The notes: generated from the sequence alone by a model not told the origin. Shown: positions 1 to 8,104, counted from the stretch's first letter. The stretch: 13,544 nucleotides of DNA from Saccoglossus kowalevskii (GCF_000003605.2 NW_003110990.1:1-13544), one strand, 5' to 3'. Numbers and translations are program-made.

Positions 1-309
1 CGTGTGTCTTCCTCCAATGTCAAATCATTTCGTTGCAACCTGAGCACCGCAACGGTGCCGAAAAAGTTCGCTATTTAAAATGTAGACATCGATCAGTCTC
101 AGCGATCCATCTGCGTCAGCCACCCCATCATCGTCACCATGTGACGATAATTTCCTTTCTTATGCACTTCTTGACACTTTTTCTAGTTCTTCAATTCTGA
201 GCTACATGTAGATAAATGTTGCACCGTCGTTGGAGTCCGAACTTTCCGAACCGCGATCGATGTTATTTTTTCTGAGACGAAGTTTTGCTTCTTCAGACAT
301 TGGCGTCAT
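1..309 (-). pseudogene. Decayed Mutator-like transposase N-terminal fragment
   Basis: Read on the minus strand, one frame opens with a methionine at 309 and a basic, charged segment (MSEEAKLRLRKNNIDRGS). After a TAG stop comes LRIEELEKVSRSA, then a TAA stop, then a longer piece containing LRLIDVYILNSELFRHRC. Near the window edge a further TGA stop and a shift to another frame give LTLEEDT. A basic N-terminus, an RLIDv-ILns block with a cysteine and a downstream LxLEEDT block recall the N-terminal part of Mutator-like transposase-domain proteins that are abundant in marine invertebrate genomes. That match is from memory of the family, not from a search. Three in-frame stops and a frameshift in about 300 bases mean it is not functional. 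It lies in the third intron of KNTC1 and runs off the window at base 1. It could also belong to another transposon family. Confidence 0.4.
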
Positions 310-852
310 ATTCTTCTTTTTTTGTCCCTTCTTTCTCTAATAATATTTCTGATAACAATTTTAAGGAGCGCTAATTTTTTGATGTGTCACACACGGTGGA
401 CTAATATAGAATGATCACAGGGCGTGCGTGCGTTGTTTCCGTTGCTAAGTAGGCCAACTTATGCAAATTAGGTCAATATTTATTGTTTACGCTCAAAGCC
501 GATAATCCTGAAATCAAAGTGAGCGGTCTGCTGTTATAAACACATATCCTAACTTTTTTGTTAAAAATGCTTCTTTTGGGTGTACTGGTTACTATTTTGA
601 GTGGAAAACACATCCATTGCATGCAGATAGACAAATGCCACCAAAATAGACAATAAACAAAAAATGTATAAAATAGTGACTGTTATGTCTACTACATCCT
701 TAATAACCGAGCTTATTACGTGCAGAGAACATGAAACCCGTCCACGCGATCGCGATTCGGTGTTATTTGCTTACTTAATATCACAAGTAACACATCAAAT
801 CGGATCAGATGACACACTGGTCCCCGAATCTTGCAACAATTGTTAACCTTAC
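310..852. other. Part of KNTC1 intron 3, no gene seen
   Basis: No conserved exon of KNTC1 or any other gene could be recognised between the transposase-like remnant and KNTC1 exon 3. The plus-strand frame at 664-846 (60 codons) has no recognisable features and overlaps only intronic sequence. Confidence 0.55.
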
Positions 853-968
853 CTGGGAGTACAATATCTGTTTGGATTTGACATCAACAATATGAATGAA
901 ACCACTGGTCTCGGCAACAACAAGAAATGCTGAATCATCACTCCAACAAACAACTTCCACTTCAGTAT
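853..968 (-). CDS. KNTC1: KNTC1 coding exon 3
   Basis: This 116-base exon has acceptor tgtttacag and donor gtaagg (852-847). It encodes the rest of DTEVEVV and the blade ending VDVKSKQILYSQ. It closes in phase 0. It is the best-conserved visible part of the gene. Confidence 0.9.
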
Positions 969-2640
969 CTGTAAACACACACAAGTTTAAAATAACAGCA
1001 AGAACCGACTCATGACACATTGTATTTTGCATATACATGCATGTCATAGGTTTGAAATTAGTTGAAATCCTTTTTTTGGTAAATTTTGAAGGGCTGGCAC
1101 AGCCAAGAGCTCATGAACAAGTCCACAGCCTAGGGGGCTGGAACAGTTACCATTGTGACACCAAGTGAGATGCATGCATTCCATTCTGCATGTAATCCAG
1201 CCTCCTCAAAACCATTCAGAGCACACATTGATATGCACAGGTTTTAATAGCAAATTCTATCAGACCTTATGAAGGTTGCAATGCAGATCCCGTTATTAAA
1301 ATCACTCAAAAAACTTGCTGCAAATGAAGCTGGAGTATGCGGATTCGAGTTTTGGAACATTCACTGAACCATCAACTAAGTGAATGGACCAATTAGACAG
1401 GAGGCATAAACACAGGTTGACAAACTCCTACTTGTATACCCACAAATAAACAAATAAGCAACACACAGCACCATTCAATTCTATGTGAGATATTGCTGAG
1501 CCGTAATATCGACTCCCCAGCCAATATAGCACTGTGAGTTTATTACTTTAGTGTTAATAAGAATAATAATATCTTTATTGCATCCCAGTGTTTCTATAAG
1601 TTTATAGCAACAAATGATACAAAATATATATATATACCATTGATAAGCATGTGTTGACTTATTTTTAAGGGCAAAACCAGTTGACAGGCCAGCCAGCTGG
1701 TACACACAGCATGAAATGCTGTAGCCTGAACACCTTTAATTACAGGACTTATCACAAATTGCTAGTATCCTTGCAGTACGAGCCACAGTCACAATCAGGC
1801 GTGCCGTAACAGCGAGTATTTCCTTCATTTACCCAGAACTCTGTGCGAATCCCCCTTGATTCTGGCTGCTGGCCATTTTCGATCATGAAATTGTCGGATA
1901 TCACCAGAAAACGCGCGATTTGTGCAGTTTTGAATAAAACCTAGTTAGCGATTATGAACAATGGTTATTAACATAACACCTGACCCCCTCTGCACTTTTT
2001 GTATCGCATTTTAAGGTAAGAAATCAACATTTGAAATCGACAGGGTGTCGATTTACAAGGTGCCGTGTTTCACAACTTGTTTATTTATTTATATATGTAT
2101 AGCGGATGATGTTTTTTTTGAAAATTAGTATTTATTGATTTTCAGCCCCCAAGTGACTGTGGTACGAGTATCTGGAGAATCAAATACTACATTCTTGGCT
2201 TTATTTGAATTGATCACTTTGATTGAAATTGGGTTGGGTGTAACTTACCAAAATTAAGCGTAAATCGAAACTGTTGACCATTTCCATCAAATATTGACAA
2301 ATCGTTTGACGCAGCCACACACAGTCCTTCATAAGAACTGCAGCCAAATAACCGAGGATTATGATAAACCTGAAAATGACAGATGAAAAATAAATGTCTA
2401 AAGTGTGCCTCTTTCAACAACATCGGACACCACTCAACAATATGTCTATGAAACATATACTTACTTAAATCAAACAACATGTCTTATTGGTAGAAAACAT
2501 TGAAGTATGCCTACCTCGTCTTGTGGTGAAATTGTGGCCAATGTTTCAACCTGGTACAGTGCTGTTCCACTTTCATGACGAGGACCGAAATTCGCAGTTT
2601 CTTCGCCGCCAAAACCGTCCTCGACATTACACCAAGACAT
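853..2640 (-). CDS. KNTC1: KNTC1 (ROD), kinetochore-associated protein 1, N-terminal three exons
   Basis: The partial gene is spliced as 2640-2515, 2369-2249 and 968-853 on the minus strand, 363 coding bases (121 codons) with consistent phases (0, 1, 0) and GT-AG junctions. KNTC1/ROD joins ZW10 and Zwilch in the RZZ complex of the outer kinetochore, which builds the corona and recruits dynein and the Mad1-Mad2 checkpoint machinery. The product starts MSWCNVEDGFGG, continues with ESGTALYQVETLATIS and runs through NFDTEVEVVCW to SGFIHIVDVKSKQILYSQ. These match the order and spacing of the start of the vertebrate N-terminal beta-propeller (GTALYQV, FDTEVDVV, SGNLHLIHVTSKQ). The start has A at -3. 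The next exon was not found in bases 1-852, so most of the roughly 2,200-residue protein lies outside. The gene is head-to-head with the FGE-like gene. Confidence 0.9.
969..2248 (-). other. KNTC1 intron 2, no gene seen
   Basis: This 1,280-base intron has no exon or recognised gene on either strand. It carries a short TA microsatellite at 1624-1636 and a small hairpin around 1707-1721 (CAGCATGAAATGCTG). The short open frames here have no family features. Confidence 0.7.
2249..2369 (-). CDS. KNTC1: KNTC1 coding exon 2
   Basis: This 121-base exon follows a short 145-base intron whose acceptor is ttttcag. It encodes VYHNPRLFGCSSYEGLCVAA followed by SNDLSIFDGNGQQFRFTLNF, and leaves one base (G) that completes an Asp codon with the next exon. 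The donor is gtaagt at 2248-2243. The residues form early propeller strands equivalent to the vertebrate segment before FDTEVDVV. Confidence 0.88.
2515..2640 (-). CDS. KNTC1: KNTC1 coding exon 1
   Basis: This 126-base exon encodes the first 42 residues. It begins at the ATG complementary to 2638-2640 and ends in CAAGACGAG before a donor gtaggc (2514 downward), phase 0. The conserved piece is SGTALYQVE, the signature of the ROD N-terminus. Confidence 0.9.
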
Positions 2641-2757
2641 TTTAACGGAAACAGTAATACCACTAGAACGTCACTGACGACTGACGATCAGAATGTACTT
2701 GGATTTTACTGAAAAGCCGTCTGCAACATTAGAATCGATTCAATGAAATTTTCATTT

Positions 2758-2771
2758 TTCGAAGTTGGCGC
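2758..2771 (-). promoter_or_regulatory. Candidate CDE/CHR-like (E2F/DREAM-type) site of KNTC1
   Basis: On the KNTC1 strand the sequence is GCGCCAACTTCGAA. A GCGC core is followed four bases later by TTCGAA, resembling the bipartite CDE-CHR arrangement of cell-cycle promoters. It can also be read as a TTGGCGC E2F-like site on the plus strand. It lies about 120 bases upstream of the KNTC1 start codon. The role is inferred from motif resemblance and from KNTC1 being a mitotic gene. Confidence 0.35.
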
Positions 2772-2812
2772 ACAGGCTCAGTAAATTTTCCGTTTCCGGT
2801 TTCGCAAAGGAC

Positions 2813-2817
2813 ATTGG
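2813..2817 (-). promoter_or_regulatory. Candidate CCAAT box (NF-Y) for KNTC1
   Basis: CCAAT occurs on the minus strand about 42 bases upstream of the GCGC/TTCGAA pair. NF-Y boxes upstream of CDE/CHR elements are common in mitotic gene promoters. Between them lies TTTCCGG (2793-2799), an ETS-like core on the minus strand. These are short motifs and could occur by chance. Confidence 0.3.
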
Positions 2818-3196
2818 GTAAACGTAAAAACGAAAGAAATATAAACAACATCCAGTGTTTTGTTGTGCGCCCGCAGGCTCCGGCTTACGGCAAATTTTAT
2901 TTTAAATCAATATAAAACCAGGAATTATGAAATCAAAACTTAAACGATCATTTTTTTAATCAGCCGTGGAACTAACACAGTTGCTTGCTGCGCCATAGCT
3001 TATATTACCAATATAATGTTATTGCCATTCAAACAAACTCAAGGTGTCTATAAAAATCAGATTATTATTATCTTTTCCTGTTTGGTCTTAAACTATAGTT
3101 TTATTATGTCTCTTTCTTGAACACCTTTTTGAAAACAGAATAAAGAGCAACGAAAGTAGTGTTCTGTGTCTTTATTTTAATGACAACGTTCAATAG

Positions 3197-3223
3197 AACG
3201 TTCAACCACAGTGGTTCAACGTT
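3197..3223. repeat. 27-bp near-perfect palindrome in the FGE-gene promoter
   Basis: Arms 3197-3209 and 3211-3223 are 13 bases each with one mismatch and a single-base centre. The heptamer CGTTCAA also recurs in direct orientation at 3187, 3199 and 3220. The site ends about 30 bases before the FGE-like start codon. It may be a dimeric factor site or a hairpin in the 5' UTR. Confidence 0.6.
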
Positions 3224-3254
3224 CAATCGACTCACATAATACGACTTGTGCATC

Positions 3255-3326
3255 ATGGCAACACTGTATGTGAACTGGAGTTTATTTTGGATACGTTTAG
3301 TAATATGTGTTATACAGTTTTATAAG
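3255..3326 (+). CDS. FGE-like gene exon 1 (signal peptide)
   Basis: This 72-base exon encodes 24 residues, starting MATLYVNWSLFWIRLVICVI, and ends AAG before a consensus donor gtaagt in phase 0. It was chosen because it supplies an in-phase hydrophobic leader for exon 2. An arginine inside the hydrophobic stretch makes the signal peptide somewhat atypical. Confidence 0.7.
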
Positions 3327-6300
3327 GTAAGTACTGTGGTATAATATCTATACAGTGAAGCAGGGGATCGGCCAAGCCTATAACAAACAAACAAACTGAA
3401 TGACTCTGTTCTAGTATCTTGCTACTACCAAAAACCCTAGCACAACTCTGTGTACTAGACTACCGAGGGGTCATTTGAAACCATGGGGTGGCTGGAAAAG
3501 CGTTAAGTTAGCAGTGTAATTTATTTGTCGCGTACATTTTTATTTTTTAACAAGTCTTCCAGACACCCTATGATTTCAAATGACTGACCTGTAAGCAATC
3601 AACTGCTGTGATGACAAAATTAAAAAAAAGTGATTAAAAGTTTAAATTTCGCAAATGTGTACAAGTAGAGATATGGACTTACAGCCACGAAGCAATGTGG
3701 GGCTGATTGAGACTCCTTCGTGTATGTTTTATTTATTTGATCTGCATATATTTGTTGTTCTTTTATTTTCTCTTGTTTCGGATATTTTCTGATGGACCCA
3801 AAGCATACACCAGATTTCAATTAGATTGGGTGCTAAGCTGTTTTGAAATCACCTGGCTTATGAATTTACAGAAAATGAAAAAAAATTGAATTCCTAAACA
3901 AGGAAATCAAATACGTAATATAGAATTGTTGGATCTGCAGTATTTAAAAGCTCTACTACAAGAAGGAATAATTGACGTTAGAATATCGTACTAACCATGG
4001 TGGCGTGATGATGAGAAGATCTCAGACTAGCGCAGACATGACACGAGTAGGATAGGTCTTGGTTACCTCTCAGGTGTAATATTGTAATGTGCCTATCTAC
4101 ATGGGATTTGTATTATTTTGTTGTATCTAAGGGATTGGTCAGTTACTTCGGCCTAGTGGGGTCGGTGGATCAGTGTGTGTGTGTGGGGGGGGGGTCAACC
4201 TGTTTTTGATTTTGCAAATAGGGGGATCACCCTGTTTTTGATACCACGAGGTGGTTGGGGGGGGGGTCACAATGTTTTCCAGAATTCACACATGCGCTTA
4301 TTCCTATATTTTTTAAATTTTATTTCAGAACAAAGGATAAAAAGAGCTGTGACAGTTTTTGTTCAGCAAATCAAAAAAGTTAAATTTGTGAAAATGCTGA
4401 TATATAAATTAAAATATATGATGAAGAAATAAATAAATATTTTTTTAAACTTTTAAATATGCATATTTTGCACTGTAAAATGTCAAAATTCAACACAAAT
4501 TAAAGCAAAAGTCAAAGTTTTCTTTGTTTTCATGATAAGCACAGACTGTGCTTCGGGTGTAAAGCATTTCTGGTCTATAAAATCTACATTTTGTAATCAT
4601 TTTTCAGGGGGGGTCAGCATGTTTTAAAATATAATGATGGGGTCACCCACTTTTTTTATTTGATAGGGGTGGGTCAACTGAGATTTACAGCTGGCAAAAT
4701 GGAATCTTCTGACCCCCCTAGGCCAAAGTAACTGACCAATCCCTAAGGCGGCTGTACATTGAACTGTTGGGTCTTAATACCAAAGCGTCTTTGGTTGTAT
4801 ACATCATGTATGTACCATGGAACTATAAACCCCTAGTTCCATGATAGTTCCATGTATGTACATGTACTAACATCTTGCCCGTTACTGCCTTCATTCAATT
4901 AAGTTGTCATTAAACAATACACCGGAAGCCCCTTGATGTCATTGTGTCAGTGGATCGTTTCCGTCACATTGTTTCCAGTGTATGAAAAGGTGTGTCGATT
5001 AAAAAAAGGAAATTGTAATTAAAAAGGCTTTTCTCGTATTCTATTTTGTTATTAAAACATATTTTTTATACAAATCAACACGTTTCACAAAGTGTCAGAA
5101 ATAATTTCATATTTTCTTTCTTTACTCAGGTCCTAAGTGATGGACCCCCAGTAACAATGGTATCAGTACCCGACGGCTTCTTTGAAATGGGGTCACAGTT
5201 ATTAGACGACGACAGTCACGCAACTTTAGTGCACACGATCTTCATATCCTCGTTCCTGATGTCAGAAACCGAAGTAACAAACAATGCATATGTGACTTTT
5301 TTGAACGAGGCCATGACGGCCGATAACATTAAAGTCGAAACAAGAGACGGTTCAAGTTCAGATGATACCACAGATGAAGTCGTTGTTGGTAAATTTGGTG
5401 GATTTAATCCAAGGAAAGTTTATATCGAATTGTCAGGTAAAGTAGTGGGAATATTCACATGAAATACTTAGCTAGTTGGGTAAATTAAAACAAATTCTTC
5501 GGAATTCACCAGACAAGTATTACTGAAAGGGATTGACAGTTGGAAACTATAGGGTGGGAGATGGTTGTACGACTGTGTGAATTAGTTCATTTTCTTCTCT
5601 TCATCAAATCTACGAGATTTAAAAAATATATTTCGTTTTTTGTATTATCAGGGGGAAATTCTCACTCTTCTGGGGTTCTCCACACGTGCCGGGGGGGGGA
5701 TCTCGTCTCGTCTCTATGTCTTGTCCCCTGGAGGTACGGGATAGGGAAAGTCACTTATACTTTACAGTCAAATAAGACACACACAACAAATTACGTTTCA
5801 ACTTTCGTCTTAGTCGATCTGTCGAGCACTCTATAAGACGCAGCGCCCTGGGGAAAAATCCCCAAGACTATCGCAAGGCTGACCCAAGACTCGCCCAAGA
5901 CTCTCCAGGACTGGACTTAGACTGCGTCTATCGTGGAGTACTCGCCAAGACCAACTCAAACTCTCTTTATTCATTTTCAAAACCTTAACCAATTACACTG
6001 CAGTAAAAAAACTCTAAGGTGTAACCTTCAATCATACAGCCAATCACACTAAGTACTGAATACGTCATATCTTTTGATTAATCGTTCACTACATTAATAA
6101 CTACGGATACCAACTGTCAGAAATAGTAGTCCGAATAGCGACGGTTATCTCGTAATTAGTTCCAAATCACTGAGCCAAGTTCCGTCCAAAACTTCAAATA
6201 GGCCTAAACGATGACAGATATAACACAGCCATTCAGCTAATTAAGTCGATTAACAGATACGGGGGGGGGGGGACAAATTCATCATAGTATTACACTACCC

Positions 6301-8104
6301 TATATCAACAATACATAATGATAGTAAACAGTGTCAAGAAACAAGATACGATGTAAAGAGGCCCGTGAGACACATACTGTAAAACCATGCATTTTACTGG
6401 CATTTAATTTCACTATTTTTATGTTTGAGCTTTTTCACTGGTATTTAAGTTCATGAATTTGGAGAAACATGTTCTATTGTTATTTTACATGTTATGAGCA
6501 TTTAATTTACTTTATACCAATGAAAAAAGCGAAATTTAAAACAAGTGAATAACTAATACCAGAGGTACATTACTTGAGGTTTGCAATTACGGTGACATGA
6601 TTATGATACCAAGATCTCGTTACAATCTCGCTCTCGCATAAGCGTTTCAACTCACAAAAATGCGAATGCGCATGCCCGAGGTAACTGGGATAGTGGGATG
6701 TCCAGGTGGATCAAAATAGCTGCTCACAATATGACGGATTACGATAACTATATTTTCTGTACATTTTCGATGTATTACATTTTTTCACTATGAATGTGGT
6801 AATACATGTTTTATTGTTTTATTACAAACTGCCTATGTCATGTCAGAAGGTCGTAGCATCAGTCGCGCTATCTATGAGATGAGATTTGAACGGGATCTTG
6901 GCATGATGTCATGATACAGTACTATGTGCATTGCAAACCCCAAGTAATGTACCTCTGCTAATACCTATACTGTAAGTTGATATAGAATGGTAGCAACCAA
7001 ATTTGAATTTGGGGATTCTATTCCTGACAAAATCAGTCATCAGGAACACTGTCATGGTTGCTGCACTTGTTATAAAGCACATACGGTACTACTTTATAAA
7101 TCAAAATTTACAAAAAAATACATATCCAATAACACAGCAGCATATATCCAAATAGTACAGCAGTATATCCAAGTCAAATTTGGTCGGTAAAATACTGTTC
7201 AACACAGACACACCAAAATTGAACTTGGTTGACATTTTATAGTGATTTATTTGATTTCAAAGTTTGTAAAGTTATTTTTACAGATACATCACAAAGGACA
7301 TTTTCCTCACATCTTCCTTTAGCTTCAATGATGACCTAGGTAAGGTAACAATTCTTTTCTTTTTTTGCAGGCACAAACCAATCAGAAGAGCATCCAAGTA
7401 ACCGCTGTTGGATACAGTATGATGCTGAGAAAAGACTTTTCTCGCTACTAAACGAGACATTAGCTTCATGGCCAGTAACGTTTGTCACCTGGTATGGAGC
7501 AGATGCCTTCGCAAAGTTCTACAACTACAGTCTCCCAACTGAAGCAGAATGGGAATTTGCAGCAAAAGGAGGAGATAGAGAACTTCCTTTTGGATCAAAA
7601 AATGGTGAGCTGAATCCAGATGTAATCAATTTTGCAGAATCTAATTATGGTCATCCCATCAATGTTAAACACTTTGCATCCAATCCAAACAAGTTGTATC
7701 ATATCAGTGGCAATGTATGGGAGTGGGTACTGGACTGGTTCTGTCAAGACTTTTACGCAGCTTCCACAACAATGAATCCTTATCAACACATTGGGTTTGA
7801 CAGCATTAACATGGATCCAGATGTGACTAGTGGATTCATAAAAGACACAAAAGTCATTCGAGGAGGTTCATGGAAATCAACTCGGGGTAGTGATGAGTTA
7901 TACACATCATACAGAGGAAGACGTTATCCAGGACATGCTAGTAGTGTTGTTGGTTTCCGCGTAGTTCAGCGAACGTCACTGCTAAGGACTTCAAGGAGAG
8001 CTATTTCAGAGTACTGTGAACCAAAAGCAGGGAATTGCGGTAACATGCAATCGTTTCAAATGTTAGTGAATTTAGTAGCACTGCTCACCTTTAACTTAAT
8101 TTGA
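3255..8104 (+). CDS. Secreted FGE-sulfatase-domain (SUMF1-fold) protein, probably GPI-anchored, lacking catalytic cysteines
   Basis: Joined as 3255-3326, 5130-5436 and 7371-8104, this complete gene has 370 codons plus stop, with phases 0 and 1 and GT-AG introns. ATG has a good context (A at -3, G at +4). Residues 1-24 are hydrophobic (core LFWIRLVICVI) and probably a signal peptide. The FGE fold follows: VTMVSVPDGFFEMGS, ETEVTNNAYVTFLNEA, PVTFVTWYGADAFAKF, SLPTEAEWEFAAKGG, SGNVWEWVLDWF, VIRGGSW and VGFRVVQ. Animal FGE (SUMF1) converts a sulfatase cysteine to formylglycine with two cysteines after GGSY. Here the segment is RGGSWKSTRGSDELY, with Ser at the first position and no cysteine at the second, so that reaction is unlikely. 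The FLNEA and WYGA pattern looks bacterial-like. The tail ends FQMLVNLVALLTFNLI after small residues, as in GPI signals. Sequons NQS, NET and NYS fit secretion. The biochemical role is unknown. Confidence 0.9.
4131..4743. mobile_element. PIF/Harbinger-like non-autonomous transposon (MITE)
   Basis: Terminal inverted repeats at 4131-4163 and 4711-4743 (33 bases, 31 identical, beginning GGGATTGGTCAGTTACTT) are flanked by the direct triplet TAA at 4128-4130 and 4744-4746. A TWA triplet duplication and TIRs beginning GGG are typical of PIF/Harbinger elements. The 613-base interior has no transposase. Subterminal parts repeat a unit like GGGGGGTCA...TGTTTT several times (about 4186-4275 and 4608-4680), and the core is AT-rich. 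The plus-strand frame at 4175-4432 is a translation of these repeats. Confidence 0.85.
4805..4864. repeat. Imperfect hairpin beside the Harbinger-like MITE
   Basis: Arms 4805-4826 and 4844-4864 pair at about 19 of 22 positions with one gap, around a 17-base loop. Both contain CATGGAACTAT or its complement. No target duplication was identified, so this may be a small foldback element or chance structure. Confidence 0.55.
5130..5436 (+). CDS. FGE-like gene exon 2 (N-terminal half of the FGE fold)
   Basis: The exon has acceptor tttactcag and donor gtaaag after GAATTGTCAG, leaving one base. It encodes VLSDGPPVTMVSVPDGFFEM and then the EVTN-type block. An acidic, serine-rich insert DGSSSDDTTDEVVV precedes the GGFNPRKVYIELSG end. 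The open frame extends upstream to 5046, but that part precedes the splice site and is intronic. Confidence 0.92.
5860..5912. repeat. Short CCCAAGACT repeats
   Basis: CCCAAGACT occurs exactly at 5861-5869, 5883-5891 and 5894-5902, with the related CCAGGACT at 5905-5912. The cluster is bracketed by an 8-base inverted pair, AGACGCAG (5836-5843) and CTGCGTCT (5922-5929). This is probably debris of a repeat of unknown family. Confidence 0.5.
6261..6272 (+). repeat. G12 homopolymer
   Basis: An uninterrupted run of 12 guanines lies in intron 2. It is prone to length variation and sequencing error. Other G-rich tracts occur at about 4186-4194 and 4258-4267 (inside the MITE) and near 5691-5699. Confidence 0.85.
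6375..6559. repeat. AT-rich ancient repeat, interrupted by the hAT-like MITE
   Basis: Two imperfect direct copies of a TTTTNACTGGYATTTAANTT-like segment occur at about 6393-6410 and 6433-6451. A related inverted segment (about 6510-6545) precedes the insertion point, and the repeat seems to resume after 6958 (CTAATACCTATACTGTA). It resembles the AT-rich, self-complementary MITEs common in invertebrates. Family and ends are uncertain. Confidence 0.4.
6560..6957. mobile_element. hAT-like MITE
   Basis: Terminal inverted repeats 6560-6587 and 6930-6957 match at 27 of 28 positions and begin CAGAGGTACATTACTTG. Weaker inverted similarity continues inward (for example CCAAGATCTCGTT near 6610 against AACGGGATCTTGG near 6890). 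The direct repeat CTAATAC flanks it at 6553-6559 and 6958-6964. The CAGAGG terminus fits hAT transposons. Their usual target duplication is 8 bases, so the 7-base match implies one lost or mutated base or a related superfamily. The 398-base element has no coding capacity. Confidence 0.8.
7120..7173. repeat. Imperfect 22-base tandem repeat
   Basis: Two full units (7120-7140 and 7141-7163) and one partial unit (7164-7173) share CATATCCAA followed by ACAGCAG. It lies about 200 bases before the exon 3 acceptor. No function is suggested. Confidence 0.5.
7371..8104 (+). CDS. FGE-like gene exon 3 (C-terminal half, tail and stop)
   Basis: The acceptor ttttttgcag has a long pyrimidine tract. The 734-base exon carries the most conserved blocks (WYGADAFAKF, LPTEAEWEFAAKGG, GNVWEWVLDWF, RGGSW, GFRVV) and a C-terminal extension of roughly 45 residues with two cysteines (EYCEPKAGNCGN) and the terminal hydrophobic stretch. 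TGA is at 8102-8104. Half of the conserved fold sits in one uninterrupted exon, unlike the many-exon vertebrate SUMF1 gene. Confidence 0.93.

Larger units (their letters stand above)
2641..3254. promoter_or_regulatory. Shared head-to-head promoter region (KNTC1 / FGE-like gene)
   Basis: These 614 bases separate the two divergent start codons and must hold at least one 5' UTR and core promoter for each gene. The KNTC1-proximal part (about 2750-2900) is relatively GC- and CpG-rich compared with the AT-rich surroundings and contains candidate cell-cycle elements listed separately. The FGE-proximal part has a palindrome at 3197-3223. No TATA box is obvious at a convincing distance. Transcription start sites cannot be placed from sequence. 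Confidence 0.6.
3327..5129 (+). other. FGE-like gene intron 1
   Basis: This 1,803-base intron holds the Harbinger-like MITE at 4131-4743 and a 60-base hairpin at 4805-4864, described separately. I see no exon or other gene in the remaining 3327-4127 or 4865-5129. The small frames at 3620-3820 and 3707-3889 show no family features. Confidence 0.75.
5437..7370 (+). other. FGE-like gene intron 2
   Basis: This 1,934-base intron contains repeats only: a CCCAAGACT cluster (5860-5912), a G12 run (6261-6272), an AT-rich old repeat interrupted by a hAT-like MITE, and a short tandem repeat (7120-7173). No extra FGE exon is needed, because exons 2 and 3 join in phase into a continuous fold. Frames at 5540-5836 and 6987-7190 show no protein features. 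Confidence 0.75.

Noticed and set aside
1300-1360. tRNA-derived SINE B-box-like sequence (CTCGAATCC)
   Set aside because: It matches the B box only partly, and no A box at the right distance or cloverleaf could be found.
4175-4432. 85-codon plus-strand frame (glycine-rich start, basic end)
   Set aside because: It lies wholly inside the Harbinger-like MITE and translates its G-rich subterminal repeats and AT-rich core. It has no protein family features.
5046-5129. Upstream extension of FGE exon 2 with its own in-frame ATG
   Set aside because: A pyrimidine-rich tract and CAG acceptor directly precede the FGE domain, and exon 1 at 3255 gives a better leader in matching phase. An alternative start here is possible but less likely.
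5540-5836. 98-codon plus-strand frame in FGE-gene intron 2
   Set aside because: It has no recognisable domain, and the exons on each side already join in phase, so it is intronic chance coding.
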